64,000 nt of DNA from an uncultured Collinsella sp. (GTDB taxonomy: Bacteria > Actinomycetota > Coriobacteriia > Coriobacteriales > Coriobacteriaceae). Both the position numbers and the translations under genes were made by a program. The DNA is taken from the NCBI GenBank assembly GCA_958405565.1, contig CATYEN010000001.1, positions 1 through 64,000 of the forward strand. The letters are read 5' to 3'. This document shows positions 26,001 through 34,219 of this stretch, in pieces. The notes beneath the pieces were generated by a model. The model had not been told where the DNA came from. It saw only the letters and a list, made by a program, of their open reading frames with translations, and did not search any database. Position 1 is the stretch's first letter, and every line of letters begins with the position of its first letter.

Positions 26001-26327
26001 CCCACGCCTGGCAAGATCCTGTACACCTCGACGCACGATACGTCGACGCTCGCCGGTTGGTGCACGCGTTCCTTTGCGGGCGGCGACGAACCGAGCGGTG
26101 TTGAGGTGGCGGCCAAGCTGATGAGCGACGCGCTGGTAAGCGACGCTCCCCTGGTGATGATGCCGCTGCAGGATGTCCTGGGGCTTGGCGACGACGCGCG
26201 CATGAACGTACCGGGCGTGGCCACGGGCAACTGGACCTGGCAGGCTGACGAGGCCGACGTTGCGGCCGCTGAGGGCAAAACCGCACAGCTCCTGCGCAAC
26301 ACGCATAGATTCTGGGGCGAAGCGTGA
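23031..26327 (+). CDS. Fused GH13 neopullulanase-type amylase and GH77 4-alpha-glucanotransferase
   Basis: The 1098-residue protein joins two glycosidases. Residues 1-110 look like an N-terminal beta-sandwich. A GH13 barrel follows, with DGVFNHTG, GWRLDVADE (nucleophile near 347), LLGEVWED (acid near 381) and LLSSHDRPR. After a C-terminal beta domain, GH77 (MalQ) begins near residue 645 with HITSVPTDDG. It contains DIPMYVSDDSADAW, RLDHFLGF (nucleophile near 907), IAEDLG and STHDTSTLAGW. Both active sites look intact. The predicted action is hydrolysis or debranching of maltodextrin plus disproportionation by MalQ, completing glycogen recycling. It stands alone after glgA, with its own upstream region. 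Confidence 0.9.
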   Translation: MRLIHNSRLPQFRTPFGAVTTGTSVSLSVILEDADPNQATLTLRTWVDEIGESRYPMTHEGDGIFSVELECTEPCLIWYSFICNIEGQPEVRLGAPQGRTGGEGVTYDYAEVPSFQITVYKHRDNRPTWYERGMVYQIFPDRYARDEHWRERTLAQVEKPRNGIQRRMVEDWNEPPVYERAEDGSIKTWDFYGGSLKGIQEDLPRIAELGFTAIYLNPIFEAASNHRYDTADYTKIDPILGTEQDFTELCQAAEKLGISIILDGVFNHTGDDSIYFNRYGNYPGVGAWQSENSPWRDAFYFHEDGSYDCWWGVGNMPAINESSELVRERLLGKDGVIRKWLRAGAHGWRLDVADELSDDFLAEIKKAVLAEKPDALLLGEVWEDASNKISYGHLRRYLQGSELDSAMDYPFRDMVIGFLMGYKNAYQAAEDIETLRENYPREALSCALNLLSSHDRPRIISVLGGGPDESQLPESERSKWRLDENSMGLAKSRFWLATLMQMTFPGVPSIYYGDEYGLEGLTDPGNRRTLPLKDDLHDFDTLAILKNASAVRRALPFMIDGEIKAFALNDEVLAYTRTGKDGEAATVIINRSLRNSHRVTIPALDECASDVISGHECEIHNGTVTLDLYPLGSSIIYHHAEQRLQEPLDHGAGVVCHITSVPTDDGKPGTIGAPTRRFIDHLAAMGMRYWQVLPVNPTDFFRSPYAGPSAFAGNIDLLPESQEELAADFETWKARGGEDADPLYTAFKHRNADWLEKYCVYMAVKKYFEGESRHDWPADVARYNEHLIDDKRFHDEAELQAYMQYRFDLAWCELMNYAHKKGIEVIGDIPMYVSDDSADAWSEPENFWLSDTGKAIEISGAPPDNFAPEGQVWGNPTFRWDHMKQNGYSWWMDRLRRAFSLYDRVRLDHFLGFHSYFSIPAGKACAEGRWLAGPGKDLFQTAYDELGPLNFIAEDLGYLTPGVRAMASTCGFPGMDVLEFSDYDVRCGVHPTPGKILYTSTHDTSTLAGWCTRSFAGGDEPSGVEVAAKLMSDALVSDAPLVMMPLQDVLGLGDDARMNVPGVATGNWTWQADEADVAAAEGKTAQLLRNTHRFWGEA

Positions 26328-26415
26328 TAAAACGCCCGATATAGGGTACAGTTACAGACGTTTGAATTTTTGCGGGCAGAGTAATCTGCCCGCTTTGTGC
26401 TGAAAAGGAAGTATT

Positions 26416-26652
26416 ATGGCGCGCTACGATTACAAATGCTCGAGCTGCGGCAACGTATTTGAGGTTGAGCATCCCATGTCCGAGACTCCCGAGGTCGTGT
26501 GCCCGAGCTGCGGTGCCCCGGCGGCCAAGACGTTCTCGGCCAGCGGCATTAAATTTGAGGGTAGCGGTTTCTACAACACCGACCAGCGAAGCGGCGGCTC
26601 CAGCACCAGCGCCACGAGCGGCTGCTGCGCCAACTGCCCGCACAGCCACTAG
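26416..26652 (+). CDS. FmdB-family zinc-ribbon protein
   Basis: This 78-residue protein starts MARYDYKCSSCGNVFEVEH and has a second pair CPSCG, forming one four-cysteine zinc ribbon. A Ser/Gly-rich tail contains the extra cysteines GCCANCPHSH. The family (FmdB/CxxC_CxxC_SSSS) is widespread and its role is unresolved, possibly regulatory. AAAAGGAAG precedes the ATG. It lies 88 bases after the GH13-GH77 gene and before a strong terminator. Confidence 0.88.
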   Translation: MARYDYKCSSCGNVFEVEHPMSETPEVVCPSCGAPAAKTFSASGIKFEGSGFYNTDQRSGGSSTSATSGCCANCPHSH

Positions 26653-26660
26653 AAACCAAT

Positions 26661-26699
26661 CAGCCCCGCGACCGACACCGATCGCGGGGCTGATTCTTT
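26661..26699 (+). terminator. Rho-independent terminator after the zinc-ribbon gene
   Basis: AGCCCCGCGA (26662-26671) pairs with TCGCGGGGCT (26682-26691), and TTCTTT follows. Confidence 0.88.
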
Positions 26700-26720
26700 A
26701 GCTACCCAGGCATCTCTATG

Positions 26721-26787
26721 AGTTGCGGTGAAATAAGGACTGTTTGGCGGCTAGAAGCCGCTATTCAATCCCTATTTCACCGCAACT
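26721..26787. repeat. Palindromic element, copy 1 of the TTGCGGTGAAATA family
   Basis: Perfect 15-base arms, AGTTGCGGTGAAATA (26721-26735) and its complement (26773-26787), enclose 37 bases that contain CTGTTT and an inner GCGGCT/AGCCGC stem. It lies between the convergent zinc-ribbon and rsmB genes. Copies 2 and 3 are at 43022 and 44746. Confidence 0.85.
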
Positions 26788-26793
26788 TAGTAG

Positions 26794-28194
26794 TTACTTG
26801 CGGACTAGTCTGGCGCAGAAGTGGCCGTCGTAGGAATCGGCATTTACCGGCACGCTTTGGAAGAGGCCTCGATCGTTCTGACGAACGGATACGAGCTTCT
26901 TGGCCTGATCGAACTCGGGGAGGTGCAGAATCTGCGCCTGAGAGAGCGGCTCCAGGCTAAAACCGGTGCCCTCGGGAGAGTTTAGGAACGCTTCCACGAC
27001 CTGCGTGTTCTCCTCGTCGAAAACCGAGCACGTCGCATAAATGAGCTCGCCGCCGGCAGCCACGCGCGCAGCAGCCTCCTTGAGCATCGTCAGCTGCAGC
27101 TTGGGCAGCTCAACCGTCACATCCTTTTCGGTTAGGCGCCACGGAATCTCGGGATGACGACGCATGGTGCCGGTGCCCGAGCACGGCGCATCGATAAAGA
27201 CCATGTCGAACTTAACCGGCTCGCCAAGCATGGCATCAAACGATGTGAGCACCTCATCAAGCTCGCAAGCATCACCCGAAACCGTGCGAACGCCCTGAAT
27301 ACCGGCCTTATGCAGACGAGCGAGATTCAGATCGCACTTGCGATCATGCAGATCGAGCGCCGTATGCTGACGCTCATAGCCCGCACGCTTGGCCTGGCAC
27401 ATCATCACATAGGTCTTGGTGCCACGACCGGCTCCAATCTCAAGGCAGCTACCAGGGCGCGTGGCAGCTGTGGCGATAAGCTGGGCGTTAAGGTCCGAGG
27501 CCACGGCAGCAGCACGCTCAAACACACCCGAAGCAACGGTAACTTGAGCATCGACCGGAGCATGGCAGCCAGGGAACACAGGCGCCACAAGCTGCGATAG
27601 GTACGGATCAGGTTTGGTTGCAAAGGCGTTCTCGTGCAAAGCGAGCGGCGCGGGGGCCAGATTGCCGGCAAAGTTAAGCGCACCCTCTGGCGTGTCAAAC
27701 GACGCCATAATGCGAGCGCACAGCCAGCGAGGAAGACCCATCAGGCGCGACAGACGAACCAAGCGTCGCTCAGGCTCATCCACATCGGACGCAGTAGCAA
27801 AGTCCTCAACATTGTCTGCAACCTTATGCAGTACAGCATTGGCCAAGCCAGCGGCGGACTTAGCACCGCAGCGAACCAGCTCAACTCCCTGACTTACGGC
27901 AACGCGGCCCGGCGTATGCAGGTAGAGCATCTCGAAGGCCGAGATACGAAGCGCCATGCGAACACGCGGCGCAACCTTTTTAGGCTTATCAAGAAACTGA
28001 TCGAGCAGCTCGTCCAAAATACCCTGCGTGGCGGCCACGCCCAGCGCCAAGCGGGCGGCAAAAGCGGAATCGCGCTGGTCAATAGCCTTGGCCGATGCGC
28101 GAGAGGACAGTACGTCGCGCGCATACATGCCGCGACGATCGGCCTCCATCAGCACATCGAGCGCAAGCTTGCGCGCGGGAGACAGCTTGCTCAT
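26794..28194 (-). CDS. rsmB: 16S rRNA (cytosine-967-C5)-methyltransferase RsmB
   Basis: This 466-residue protein combines an N-terminal NusB-like RNA-binding domain (about residues 1-140) with a SAM-dependent m5C methyltransferase. Visible motifs are CLEIGAGRGTKT (SAM site), FIDAPCSGTGTMRRHPE with the conserved PC pair, and YATCSVFDEEN with the catalytic cysteine. It methylates C967 of 16S rRNA. ATG 28194 overlaps the fmt stop (ATGA), a common fmt-rsmB coupling. An upstream in-frame start would enter fmt and is not needed. Confidence 0.93.
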   Translation of the reverse strand: MSKLSPARKLALDVLMEADRRGMYARDVLSSRASAKAIDQRDSAFAARLALGVAATQGILDELLDQFLDKPKKVAPRVRMALRISAFEMLYLHTPGRVAVSQGVELVRCGAKSAAGLANAVLHKVADNVEDFATASDVDEPERRLVRLSRLMGLPRWLCARIMASFDTPEGALNFAGNLAPAPLALHENAFATKPDPYLSQLVAPVFPGCHAPVDAQVTVASGVFERAAAVASDLNAQLIATAATRPGSCLEIGAGRGTKTYVMMCQAKRAGYERQHTALDLHDRKCDLNLARLHKAGIQGVRTVSGDACELDEVLTSFDAMLGEPVKFDMVFIDAPCSGTGTMRRHPEIPWRLTEKDVTVELPKLQLTMLKEAAARVAAGGELIYATCSVFDEENTQVVEAFLNSPEGTGFSLEPLSQAQILHLPEFDQAKKLVSVRQNDRGLFQSVPVNADSYDGHFCARLVRK

Positions 28195-29111
28195 GACAAA
28201 ACACCCCACGAAAGATCGGCACCCTGCAGGCCGGCGGCCCAGGCAGAAGCGGACATGGCACGCTTGCCATCAGGCTTAACCTCGAGCAGTTCAACCGAGG
28301 CATCAGAAAGGCCCAGATAAACACGTTTGGCCTGAACGAGAACCTGACCCTCGCCGAGCGACACATCAGCCGGCGCAGCATCGAGCACACGAACAGTCTT
28401 GCCGGCAATCACGCAACGAGCAGGCGCAGTATCGGACGAGGCCAGCACATGACGCACGCAATCAAGCGCGGCCATGTGCGGATCCAGACGCATCTCCTGC
28501 TTGGAAATCTTGGCAGCATGGGTGACAAGCGACTCATCCTGTTCTGTCCACACAGCGGTGCCGTCGGCAAGAGAAGGAAGCGTATCGGCAAGCAGCTTGC
28601 CGCCAAGCTCACCAAGCTCCATGGTCAGCGCCTCAGCATGCTTACCGGCAACCGACGTGGAAACCTGAGCACAATAAGCACCAGTATCCACACCATGCCC
28701 AATACGCATGATAGAAACGCCAGCAACCTCATCACCAGCGAGAATCGCACGCTGAATAGGAGCAGCCCCACGCCAACGAGGCAGCAGCGAAGCATGAACA
28801 TTCACAATACCAAGCGGCGCCATTTGCAGCACCTCATCGGGCAAAATGCAGCCATAGGCAGCCACACAGAAAATATCAGCCTGAGCAGCCTGGAGCGCCT
28901 CAACAACCTCAGGCGTCATACGATTAGCCTCAACAACCGGCAGCCCCAACTCAAGCGCCTTGGCCTTCACAGGAGAAGGCTCAAGCTTCTTACCACGCCC
29001 ACGAACAGCATCGGGACGAGTAATAACGAGCGTAACCTCATTCCCAGCCGCAACAAGCGAAGTCAACGAAGGCACCGCAAAATCCGGCGTACCCATAAAC
29101 ACAATACGCAT
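28191..29111 (-). CDS. fmt: Methionyl-tRNA formyltransferase
   Basis: This 306-residue enzyme formylates initiator Met-tRNA with 10-formyl-tetrahydrofolate. The N-terminal domain begins MRIVFMGTPDFAVPSL and has NVHASLLPRWRGAAPIQ with the catalytic Asn-His region, and GVDTGAYCAQ with the third catalytic aspartate. The C-terminal domain binds tRNA. ATG 29111 is preferred over TTG 29117 because GGAGA is better spaced. It forms a translation-initiation cluster with def and rsmB. Confidence 0.94.
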   Translation of the reverse strand: MRIVFMGTPDFAVPSLTSLVAAGNEVTLVITRPDAVRGRGKKLEPSPVKAKALELGLPVVEANRMTPEVVEALQAAQADIFCVAAYGCILPDEVLQMAPLGIVNVHASLLPRWRGAAPIQRAILAGDEVAGVSIMRIGHGVDTGAYCAQVSTSVAGKHAEALTMELGELGGKLLADTLPSLADGTAVWTEQDESLVTHAAKISKQEMRLDPHMAALDCVRHVLASSDTAPARCVIAGKTVRVLDAAPADVSLGEGQVLVQAKRVYLGLSDASVELLEVKPDGKRAMSASAWAAGLQGADLSWGVLS

Positions 29112-29326
29112 AACCAATGTCTCCTCAAAACCAGAGCCAAGACGGCTACAAATAACAGCGGAAAGCCAGTCCCCCAGCCCATCCGCAATAACAGTTCAAC
29201 AAGAACAAATATACCCAAAACCAAAGAAAGAGCCGCATCAAAAGCAGCTCTCTCAACAAAGGCATTATCAGCGAAGACGCCCCTCCCTGGCCCAACGGCA
29301 CCCGGGCGAAAAAGAAGCCAGGACAA
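29063..29326 (-). CDS. Possible small membrane protein (doubtful)
   Basis: An 87-residue frame between def and fmt encodes a hydrophobic stretch (LVLGIFVLVELLL, then FPLLFVAVLALVL) that would make two membrane segments. It overlaps the start of fmt by about 50 bases and has no clear ribosome site. Codon use is less GC-biased than the neighbours, and I recognise no family. It may be fortuitous. The 329 bases from 29112 to 29440 otherwise hold only the inverted repeat at 29331-29432. Confidence 0.2.
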   Translation of the reverse strand: MSWLLFRPGAVGPGRGVFADNAFVERAAFDAALSLVLGIFVLVELLLRMGWGTGFPLLFVAVLALVLRRHWLCVLCLWVRRILRCLR

Positions 29327-29330
29327 CGCA

Positions 29331-29432
29331 GTCCCCCGAGCAGGGCCCGCACATATCGTCCCGCGCGCAGTTTCGCAGCGAAGCGAGAATGTTTGAGCAC
29401 GGGATGATATGTGCGGGCCCTGCCCGGGGGAC
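29331..29432. repeat. Long inverted repeat after def
   Basis: Arms of 33 bases (29331-29363 and 29400-29432) pair at 31 positions. The inner core GCAGGGCCCGCACATATC is shared by both, with a 36-base spacer. It starts 8 bases after the def stop codon. It resembles in design the pair at 35851-35969, with GC-rich arms and a shorter stem in the loop. Confidence 0.8.
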
Positions 29433-29440
29433 GATGGGAC

Positions 29441-29977
29441 CTACTCGGTCTCGCCCGGACGAGCGCCGCGGGCCAGGGCGTCCTGGTACTCCTTGACTGC
29501 CTTGATCCTCTGCATGGGCTTCAGTCGCTCGAACATGGTGTTGCCGTGCAGGTGATCGATCTCGTGCTGCAGACACACGCAGAACAGGTCGCCCGTGGCC
29601 TCGTAGCGAATCAGGTTGGCATCCAGGTCGTACGCCTCGACGACAACATGGTCGGGACGCTCGATCTCGCAGCTAATGCCGGGAATGGACAGGCAGCCCT
29701 CGCTAAACGGCACCAGATGGTCGCTCTGCTCAACAATGACAGGGTTGATGAGCACGTAGGGGTCATAGTCATTCTTGTCGCTGTAGTCGCAGTCGATGGT
29801 AACGAGTTGGATGAGCTCGCCAATCTGCGGGGCAGCAAGACCGCAACCGCCGTTCTCGAACATCATCTTCTTCATCTTCTCGGCAAGCGCCTCGATCGCC
29901 GGGGTGATCTCCTCGATGACGGCGCACTCCTGGCGCAGACGAGGGTCGGGCGACAGTACGATTCCGTTGGCTTCCAT
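29441..29977 (-). CDS. def: Peptide deformylase
   Basis: The 178-residue metallohydrolase removes the N-formyl group from nascent proteins. All three signature motifs are present: GCGLAAPQ, EGCLSIPG (metal-binding Cys) and HEIDHL (two metal-binding His and catalytic Glu). The start at 29977 is preferred over 29983 because AAGG lies six bases before it. It follows priA by 18 bases and precedes fmt, matching the common priA-def-fmt-rsmB order. Confidence 0.95.
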   Translation of the reverse strand: MEANGIVLSPDPRLRQECAVIEEITPAIEALAEKMKKMMFENGGCGLAAPQIGELIQLVTIDCDYSDKNDYDPYVLINPVIVEQSDHLVPFSEGCLSIPGISCEIERPDHVVVEAYDLDANLIRYEATGDLFCVCLQHEIDHLHGNTMFERLKPMQRIKAVKEYQDALARGARPGETE

Positions 29978-29995
29978 GGCCATCCTTTCGGGTTG

Positions 29996-32449
29996 TTACA
30001 TCAAATCATAGGCGTCGACGTCAACGCTCACGCTCACGCCGCGTACGGAGCCCACCTCTTTGAGGCAGGCGTCGATATCATCAGAGACATGGTACCCTAC
30101 CGGCGACTTCACAAGCAGATGGAAGCGGTAACGGTCCTTGGCTCTCTCGATTACACACGAAGCCGGACCAAGCACCTGGGGCACGGCGCTCCCCGCCCGC
30201 AAAAAGTCGGGCGCGGCGGCATGCCAGCGACGCTTGAGGAGTTTCGCGATGTAGCCGATGTAGTCCCGCGCGTCATCCGCGTTCTTCGACCATACCAAGA
30301 TGTTGGCCAAGCGCACGAACGGCGGATACAGGGCATCGCGGCGCTGGTCCAGGTCGTAGTCGGTAAAGATCGAGCGGTCGTGCTCAGCGACGGCGCGAAT
30401 GACCGGGTCCTCGGGCAGGTAGGTCTGGATGATGACCTCGCCGGGGCGATCGCCGCGGCCGGCACGGCCTGCAACCTGCTCCAACAGATCGTAGGCGCGC
30501 TCCCCTGCTCTAAAATCGGGCAACTTCAACGCAAAGTCGGCATTGACCACGCCCACGAGCGTGACCTCGGGAAAGTCGAGCCCCTTGGCGATCATTTGGG
30601 TGCCCAGCAGCACGGCGCAATCGGCCGCATCGAACTGCTCGAGTAACTTTTTGTGCGCATCCTTGCCGCGCGTAGAATCGGCATCCATGCGAATAATGGC
30701 GACGTCCTCGGGAAGCATCTGGTGCAGTGCGTCCTCGATCTGCTGAGTGCCCAGACCCATTTTTGCCAGATAGCGACTGCCACATTTGGGGCAAAGGCTC
30801 GTGGGCGCAGGATACGGCTGCACGCGCCAAGACGAACCGCATGTGTGGCATTGCAGCGTATGCGTGCGCTCGTGATACGTAAGCGCGGTGGAGCAGTGGT
30901 TGCAGGTGGGGACGCAGCCGCACTCGCGGCACATCAAAAAAGGCGCAAAGCCGCGGCGGTTATGCAGCAGCACGGCCTTCTCGCGGCGTTCGACCACGCG
31001 CTCCAAGCCCTCCATCAGGGGTTTTGAGAACATGGAGCGGCTGCCGTGAGAAAACTCACGGCGCAGGTCGGCGATGCGGACCGTGGGCAGCACGGCGTGT
31101 CCCGGGCGCTCGGGCATCTCGACACGCGTCCAAGTAGCACCGCTATACATTCCACGGCGGCAGCGGTCGAGGGCCTCGGCGGAAGGCGTGGCGGAGCCCA
31201 ACACGAGCGGGCAGCGGTAGCGCCGCGCCATCTCGGCCGCCACCTCGCGCGCGTGGTAGCGGGGACTGGAGCCCTGCTTGTAACTGGTCTCGTGTTCCTC
31301 GTCGATGATGATGAGGCCCAAGTCGCTGAGCGGGCAAAAGAGCGCCGAACGTGCACCGACGACAACGCGGGCGGCACCGCTGGCAACCATGTCCCACTGG
31401 TCCAGGCGCTCGCCGGCCGAAAGCCGCGAATGGAACACGGCGACCGTCTCGCCAAAGCGCGAACGGAAGCGGCCGACGGTCTGGGCCGTCAGCGAGATCT
31501 CGGGCACCAGCACGCAGGCAGAGCGACCAGCTGCGAGCACACGCTCGATGGCAGAGAGATAAACCTCGGTTTTGCCGGAGCCGGTAACGCCGTCGACCAG
31601 CACAACGTCGCCATGAGTGTCCAAGCGGGCGCGCTCAATCTGCGCGAGTGCCTGTTGCTGGCCGTTGGTAAGGGAGACCGGCGCCTTGCCGCTTGCCGAG
31701 GACAGCGTGGTCTGCTCGCTGCAGCCACGCCACGCACGGCGCTCCTCCACCACCACGACGCCGCGCTTTTCGAGCGCCTTGATGGTCGCCGACATGCTGT
31801 TATAGAGAAGATTGAGGTCGCGCGTCGTGACCGGGCCGCACTGCAGCGCCTCGATGAGCTGACGCTGACGGACCGCGGTCTTGGGCGGCGTATAGTCAAA
31901 GCCTTCGGGCGTAAGCATCACCCAGCGGTTTTGGATGGGTTTGACGGCGGGACGTTCAACCGTCCACACACCGTCGTCGCCCTTGACCACACGCGGACTG
32001 CCGCCCGGTGGCAAAAACAGGCGCAGGCACTCGGAAAGCGTCGCGACATACTCGCGGCTCATCCAGCGTGCGATACGGGCAGCCTCGGCGGTAAAGAGCG
32101 GTTTGCTGAGGATGGCTTCGACGGGCTTAATGCGCGAAGGGTCGAGGGCGTTGTTGCCCTGTAGGTCGCCCAGCTCAGGCGCAATGTCGACGATATAGCC
32201 CGCGGCCGCACGGTTGCCAAAGTGGACCAGGACCGTGGATCCGATCTGCGCCTCGTTGGCAAGGGACTGCGAAATGCCGTAAGCAAACGGCTCGGACAGC
32301 GCGCGGGTGGGAATGTCGAGGACCACGCTCGCGTAGGCGGCGATGGGCTCAGGTGCAGGCTTAGGCTGAGCCGAGGCAGCGGCAGGCACGGGCTTCGCCG
32401 GAGTCTCCTCCGGTTCCGGCGAACCAAACAGCGACAGTTGTTGAGCCAT
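29996..32449 (-). CDS. priA: Primosomal protein N' (replication restart helicase PriA)
   Basis: This 817-residue superfamily 2 helicase restarts stalled replication forks. A Pro/Ala-rich N-terminus (about 35 residues) precedes the 3' DNA-binding domain. The helicase core shows GVTGSGKTEVYL (Walker A) and IIDEEH (Walker B). A zinc-binding insertion follows with CRECG, CNHCS, CHTCG and CPKCG pairs. The C-terminal helicase half includes RAGRGDRPGEVIIQT. ATG 32449 follows AGAGGTGG. It heads the priA-def-fmt-rsmB group. Confidence 0.94.
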   Translation of the reverse strand: MAQQLSLFGSPEPEETPAKPVPAAASAQPKPAPEPIAAYASVVLDIPTRALSEPFAYGISQSLANEAQIGSTVLVHFGNRAAAGYIVDIAPELGDLQGNNALDPSRIKPVEAILSKPLFTAEAARIARWMSREYVATLSECLRLFLPPGGSPRVVKGDDGVWTVERPAVKPIQNRWVMLTPEGFDYTPPKTAVRQRQLIEALQCGPVTTRDLNLLYNSMSATIKALEKRGVVVVEERRAWRGCSEQTTLSSASGKAPVSLTNGQQQALAQIERARLDTHGDVVLVDGVTGSGKTEVYLSAIERVLAAGRSACVLVPEISLTAQTVGRFRSRFGETVAVFHSRLSAGERLDQWDMVASGAARVVVGARSALFCPLSDLGLIIIDEEHETSYKQGSSPRYHAREVAAEMARRYRCPLVLGSATPSAEALDRCRRGMYSGATWTRVEMPERPGHAVLPTVRIADLRREFSHGSRSMFSKPLMEGLERVVERREKAVLLHNRRGFAPFLMCRECGCVPTCNHCSTALTYHERTHTLQCHTCGSSWRVQPYPAPTSLCPKCGSRYLAKMGLGTQQIEDALHQMLPEDVAIIRMDADSTRGKDAHKKLLEQFDAADCAVLLGTQMIAKGLDFPEVTLVGVVNADFALKLPDFRAGERAYDLLEQVAGRAGRGDRPGEVIIQTYLPEDPVIRAVAEHDRSIFTDYDLDQRRDALYPPFVRLANILVWSKNADDARDYIGYIAKLLKRRWHAAAPDFLRAGSAVPQVLGPASCVIERAKDRYRFHLLVKSPVGYHVSDDIDACLKEVGSVRGVSVSVDVDAYDLM

Positions 32450-32482
32450 ACACCACCTCTAACGAACGGACCTGAAAGGGGT

Positions 32483-32582
32483 GGGACAAATTAATCAGTA
32501 GTGTTTGTCCCATGACCGATACGAGTGTCGAGCTTGTTGCGTCGCTCGAACATGGGACAAACACTACTGATTAATTTGTCCC
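32483..32582. repeat. Perfect 32-base inverted repeat between gltX and priA
   Basis: Arms at 32483-32514 and 32551-32582 are exact complements. Each arm begins GGGACAAATTAATC and is itself partly palindromic (GGGACAAA/TTTGTCCC). The 36-base spacer contains CGAGC/GCTCG. It lies between the gltX stop codon and the priA start codon, both on the minus strand. Confidence 0.88.
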
Positions 32583-32659
32583 AGCAACCCACTCATCGGT
32601 ACAGAAACAAGAGCCCCGCTCGGGTGAACGGGGCTCGGATACATACGTTTGCGCAGCGA

Positions 32660-34135
32660 TTACAGCGCCATCGTGCGAGCGCGGTCGATGCGCGCCAGGC
32701 AATCGTCGCGGCCGACGAGTGCCATGGTCTCGCCCAGCGGAGGGCTCACCATGTTGCCGCAGACGGCGACGCGCACGGCCTGGAACACCACGCGCTTCTT
32801 GAGGTCCATCTGCTCGGGCAGCGGCTCAAGCGCAGCGTCGATGGCCTCGGCGGTCCACTCGTCCACGCCCTCGAGCGCGGCCTTGGCGGCGTCCAGAATG
32901 GCACCCATGCCCTCCTTGGCCAGGCCCTTGTTGACGGACTTCTCGTCATACTCGAGCGTCTCGGCCGTAGCAAAGATGGGGGCGGCAACGGTCACGGCGT
33001 CGGCCGGCATCTTGGTGCGCGGCTTGACGATGACGGCAAGCGCGTCAATCCAGTCCTCGCCGTACTCGACGTTACCCTCAATGAGACCCGCCTCGTGCAG
33101 CTCGGGGACCATGATCTCGTCGGCAAACTGAGCATCAGACATGCCGTTGATGTACTCGGCATTGACCCAGTCGAGCTTTTTGGGGTCGAAGGTCGCCGGG
33201 TTCTTGGAAATGCGGTCGAGCGAGAACTTGCTGGCCAGGACATCGCGCGGGATGATCGTGGTCTCGCCGTCGAGCGACCAGCCGAGCAGCGCCAGATAGT
33301 TGACAAAGGCATCGGACAGGTAACCGGCGTCGCGGTACTCCTCCACCGAGGTGGCGCCATGGCGCTTGGAGAGCTTTTTGCCGTCGGCACCCAAGATCAT
33401 GGAGATGTGGGCAAACGTGGGCACGGGCGCGCCGAGGGCCTCGTAGACCATGACCTGGCGCGGGGTGTTGGACAGGTGGTCGTCGCCGCGGATGACGTGG
33501 GTGATCTTCATCATGGCATCGTCGACGACGGTCGCGAAGTTGTACGTGGGCGTGCCGTCGGAGCGGAAGATGACAAAGTCGTCGAGCTCCTTGGCGTCGA
33601 AGGTCACCTCGCCGTGGACGGCGTCGTGGATGACGACATCGCCGCGGTCCTCGGGCACCTTGATGCGCAGGACGTAGGACTCGCCGGCCTCGATGCGGCG
33701 GCGGGCCTCCTCGGGATCAAGATCGCGGCAACGACGCTGATAGCCCTGGAAGGGGTCCTTGCGCTCCTGCGCGGCCTTGCGGTCGGCGTCGAGCTGCTCC
33801 TTGGTGCAGAAGCAGGGATAGGCCTTGCCCTCGTCCCAAAGTTTCTGGGCGGCCTGCTTGTACAGGTCCAGGCGCTCAGTCTGGGCGTAGGGGCCAAAGT
33901 CGCCGCCTACCTCGGGACCCTCGTCCCAATCCAGGCCCAGCCAACGCATGGCGCGCAGGATGATCTGCGTGTTCTCGTCGGTGGAGCGGGTGGGATCGGT
34001 GTCGTCGATGCGCAGGATGAACGTGCCGCCGTTAGCACGGGCGAAAGCCCAGTTATAGATAGCGGTGCGGGCGCCGCCGATGTGCAGCTTGCCCGTCGGT
34101 GAGGGTGCAAAGCGGACGCGAACGTCTGATGCCAT
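32660..34135 (-). CDS. gltX: Glutamyl-tRNA synthetase
   Basis: This 491-residue class I synthetase charges tRNA-Glu. The start MASDVRVRFAPSPTGKLHIG contains the HIGH-type motif, and KKLSKRHG is the KMSKS motif near residue 255. The C-terminal anticodon-binding helices are complete. ATG 34135 is chosen for GAGGAGA at proper distance; a longer frame reaches back into the repeat at 34220 and is not credible. Whether it is discriminating or also charges tRNA-Gln cannot be told. Confidence 0.95.
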   Translation of the reverse strand: MASDVRVRFAPSPTGKLHIGGARTAIYNWAFARANGGTFILRIDDTDPTRSTDENTQIILRAMRWLGLDWDEGPEVGGDFGPYAQTERLDLYKQAAQKLWDEGKAYPCFCTKEQLDADRKAAQERKDPFQGYQRRCRDLDPEEARRRIEAGESYVLRIKVPEDRGDVVIHDAVHGEVTFDAKELDDFVIFRSDGTPTYNFATVVDDAMMKITHVIRGDDHLSNTPRQVMVYEALGAPVPTFAHISMILGADGKKLSKRHGATSVEEYRDAGYLSDAFVNYLALLGWSLDGETTIIPRDVLASKFSLDRISKNPATFDPKKLDWVNAEYINGMSDAQFADEIMVPELHEAGLIEGNVEYGEDWIDALAVIVKPRTKMPADAVTVAAPIFATAETLEYDEKSVNKGLAKEGMGAILDAAKAALEGVDEWTAEAIDAALEPLPEQMDLKKRVVFQAVRVAVCGNMVSPPLGETMALVGRDDCLARIDRARTMAL

Positions 34136-34219
34136 GGAAATCTCCTCGATTGCAGGATGGATGTCTAACCGCATCAGTATAAAGCAACAAAGCAACCTCC
34201 GCACAAAGGGCACCGACCC

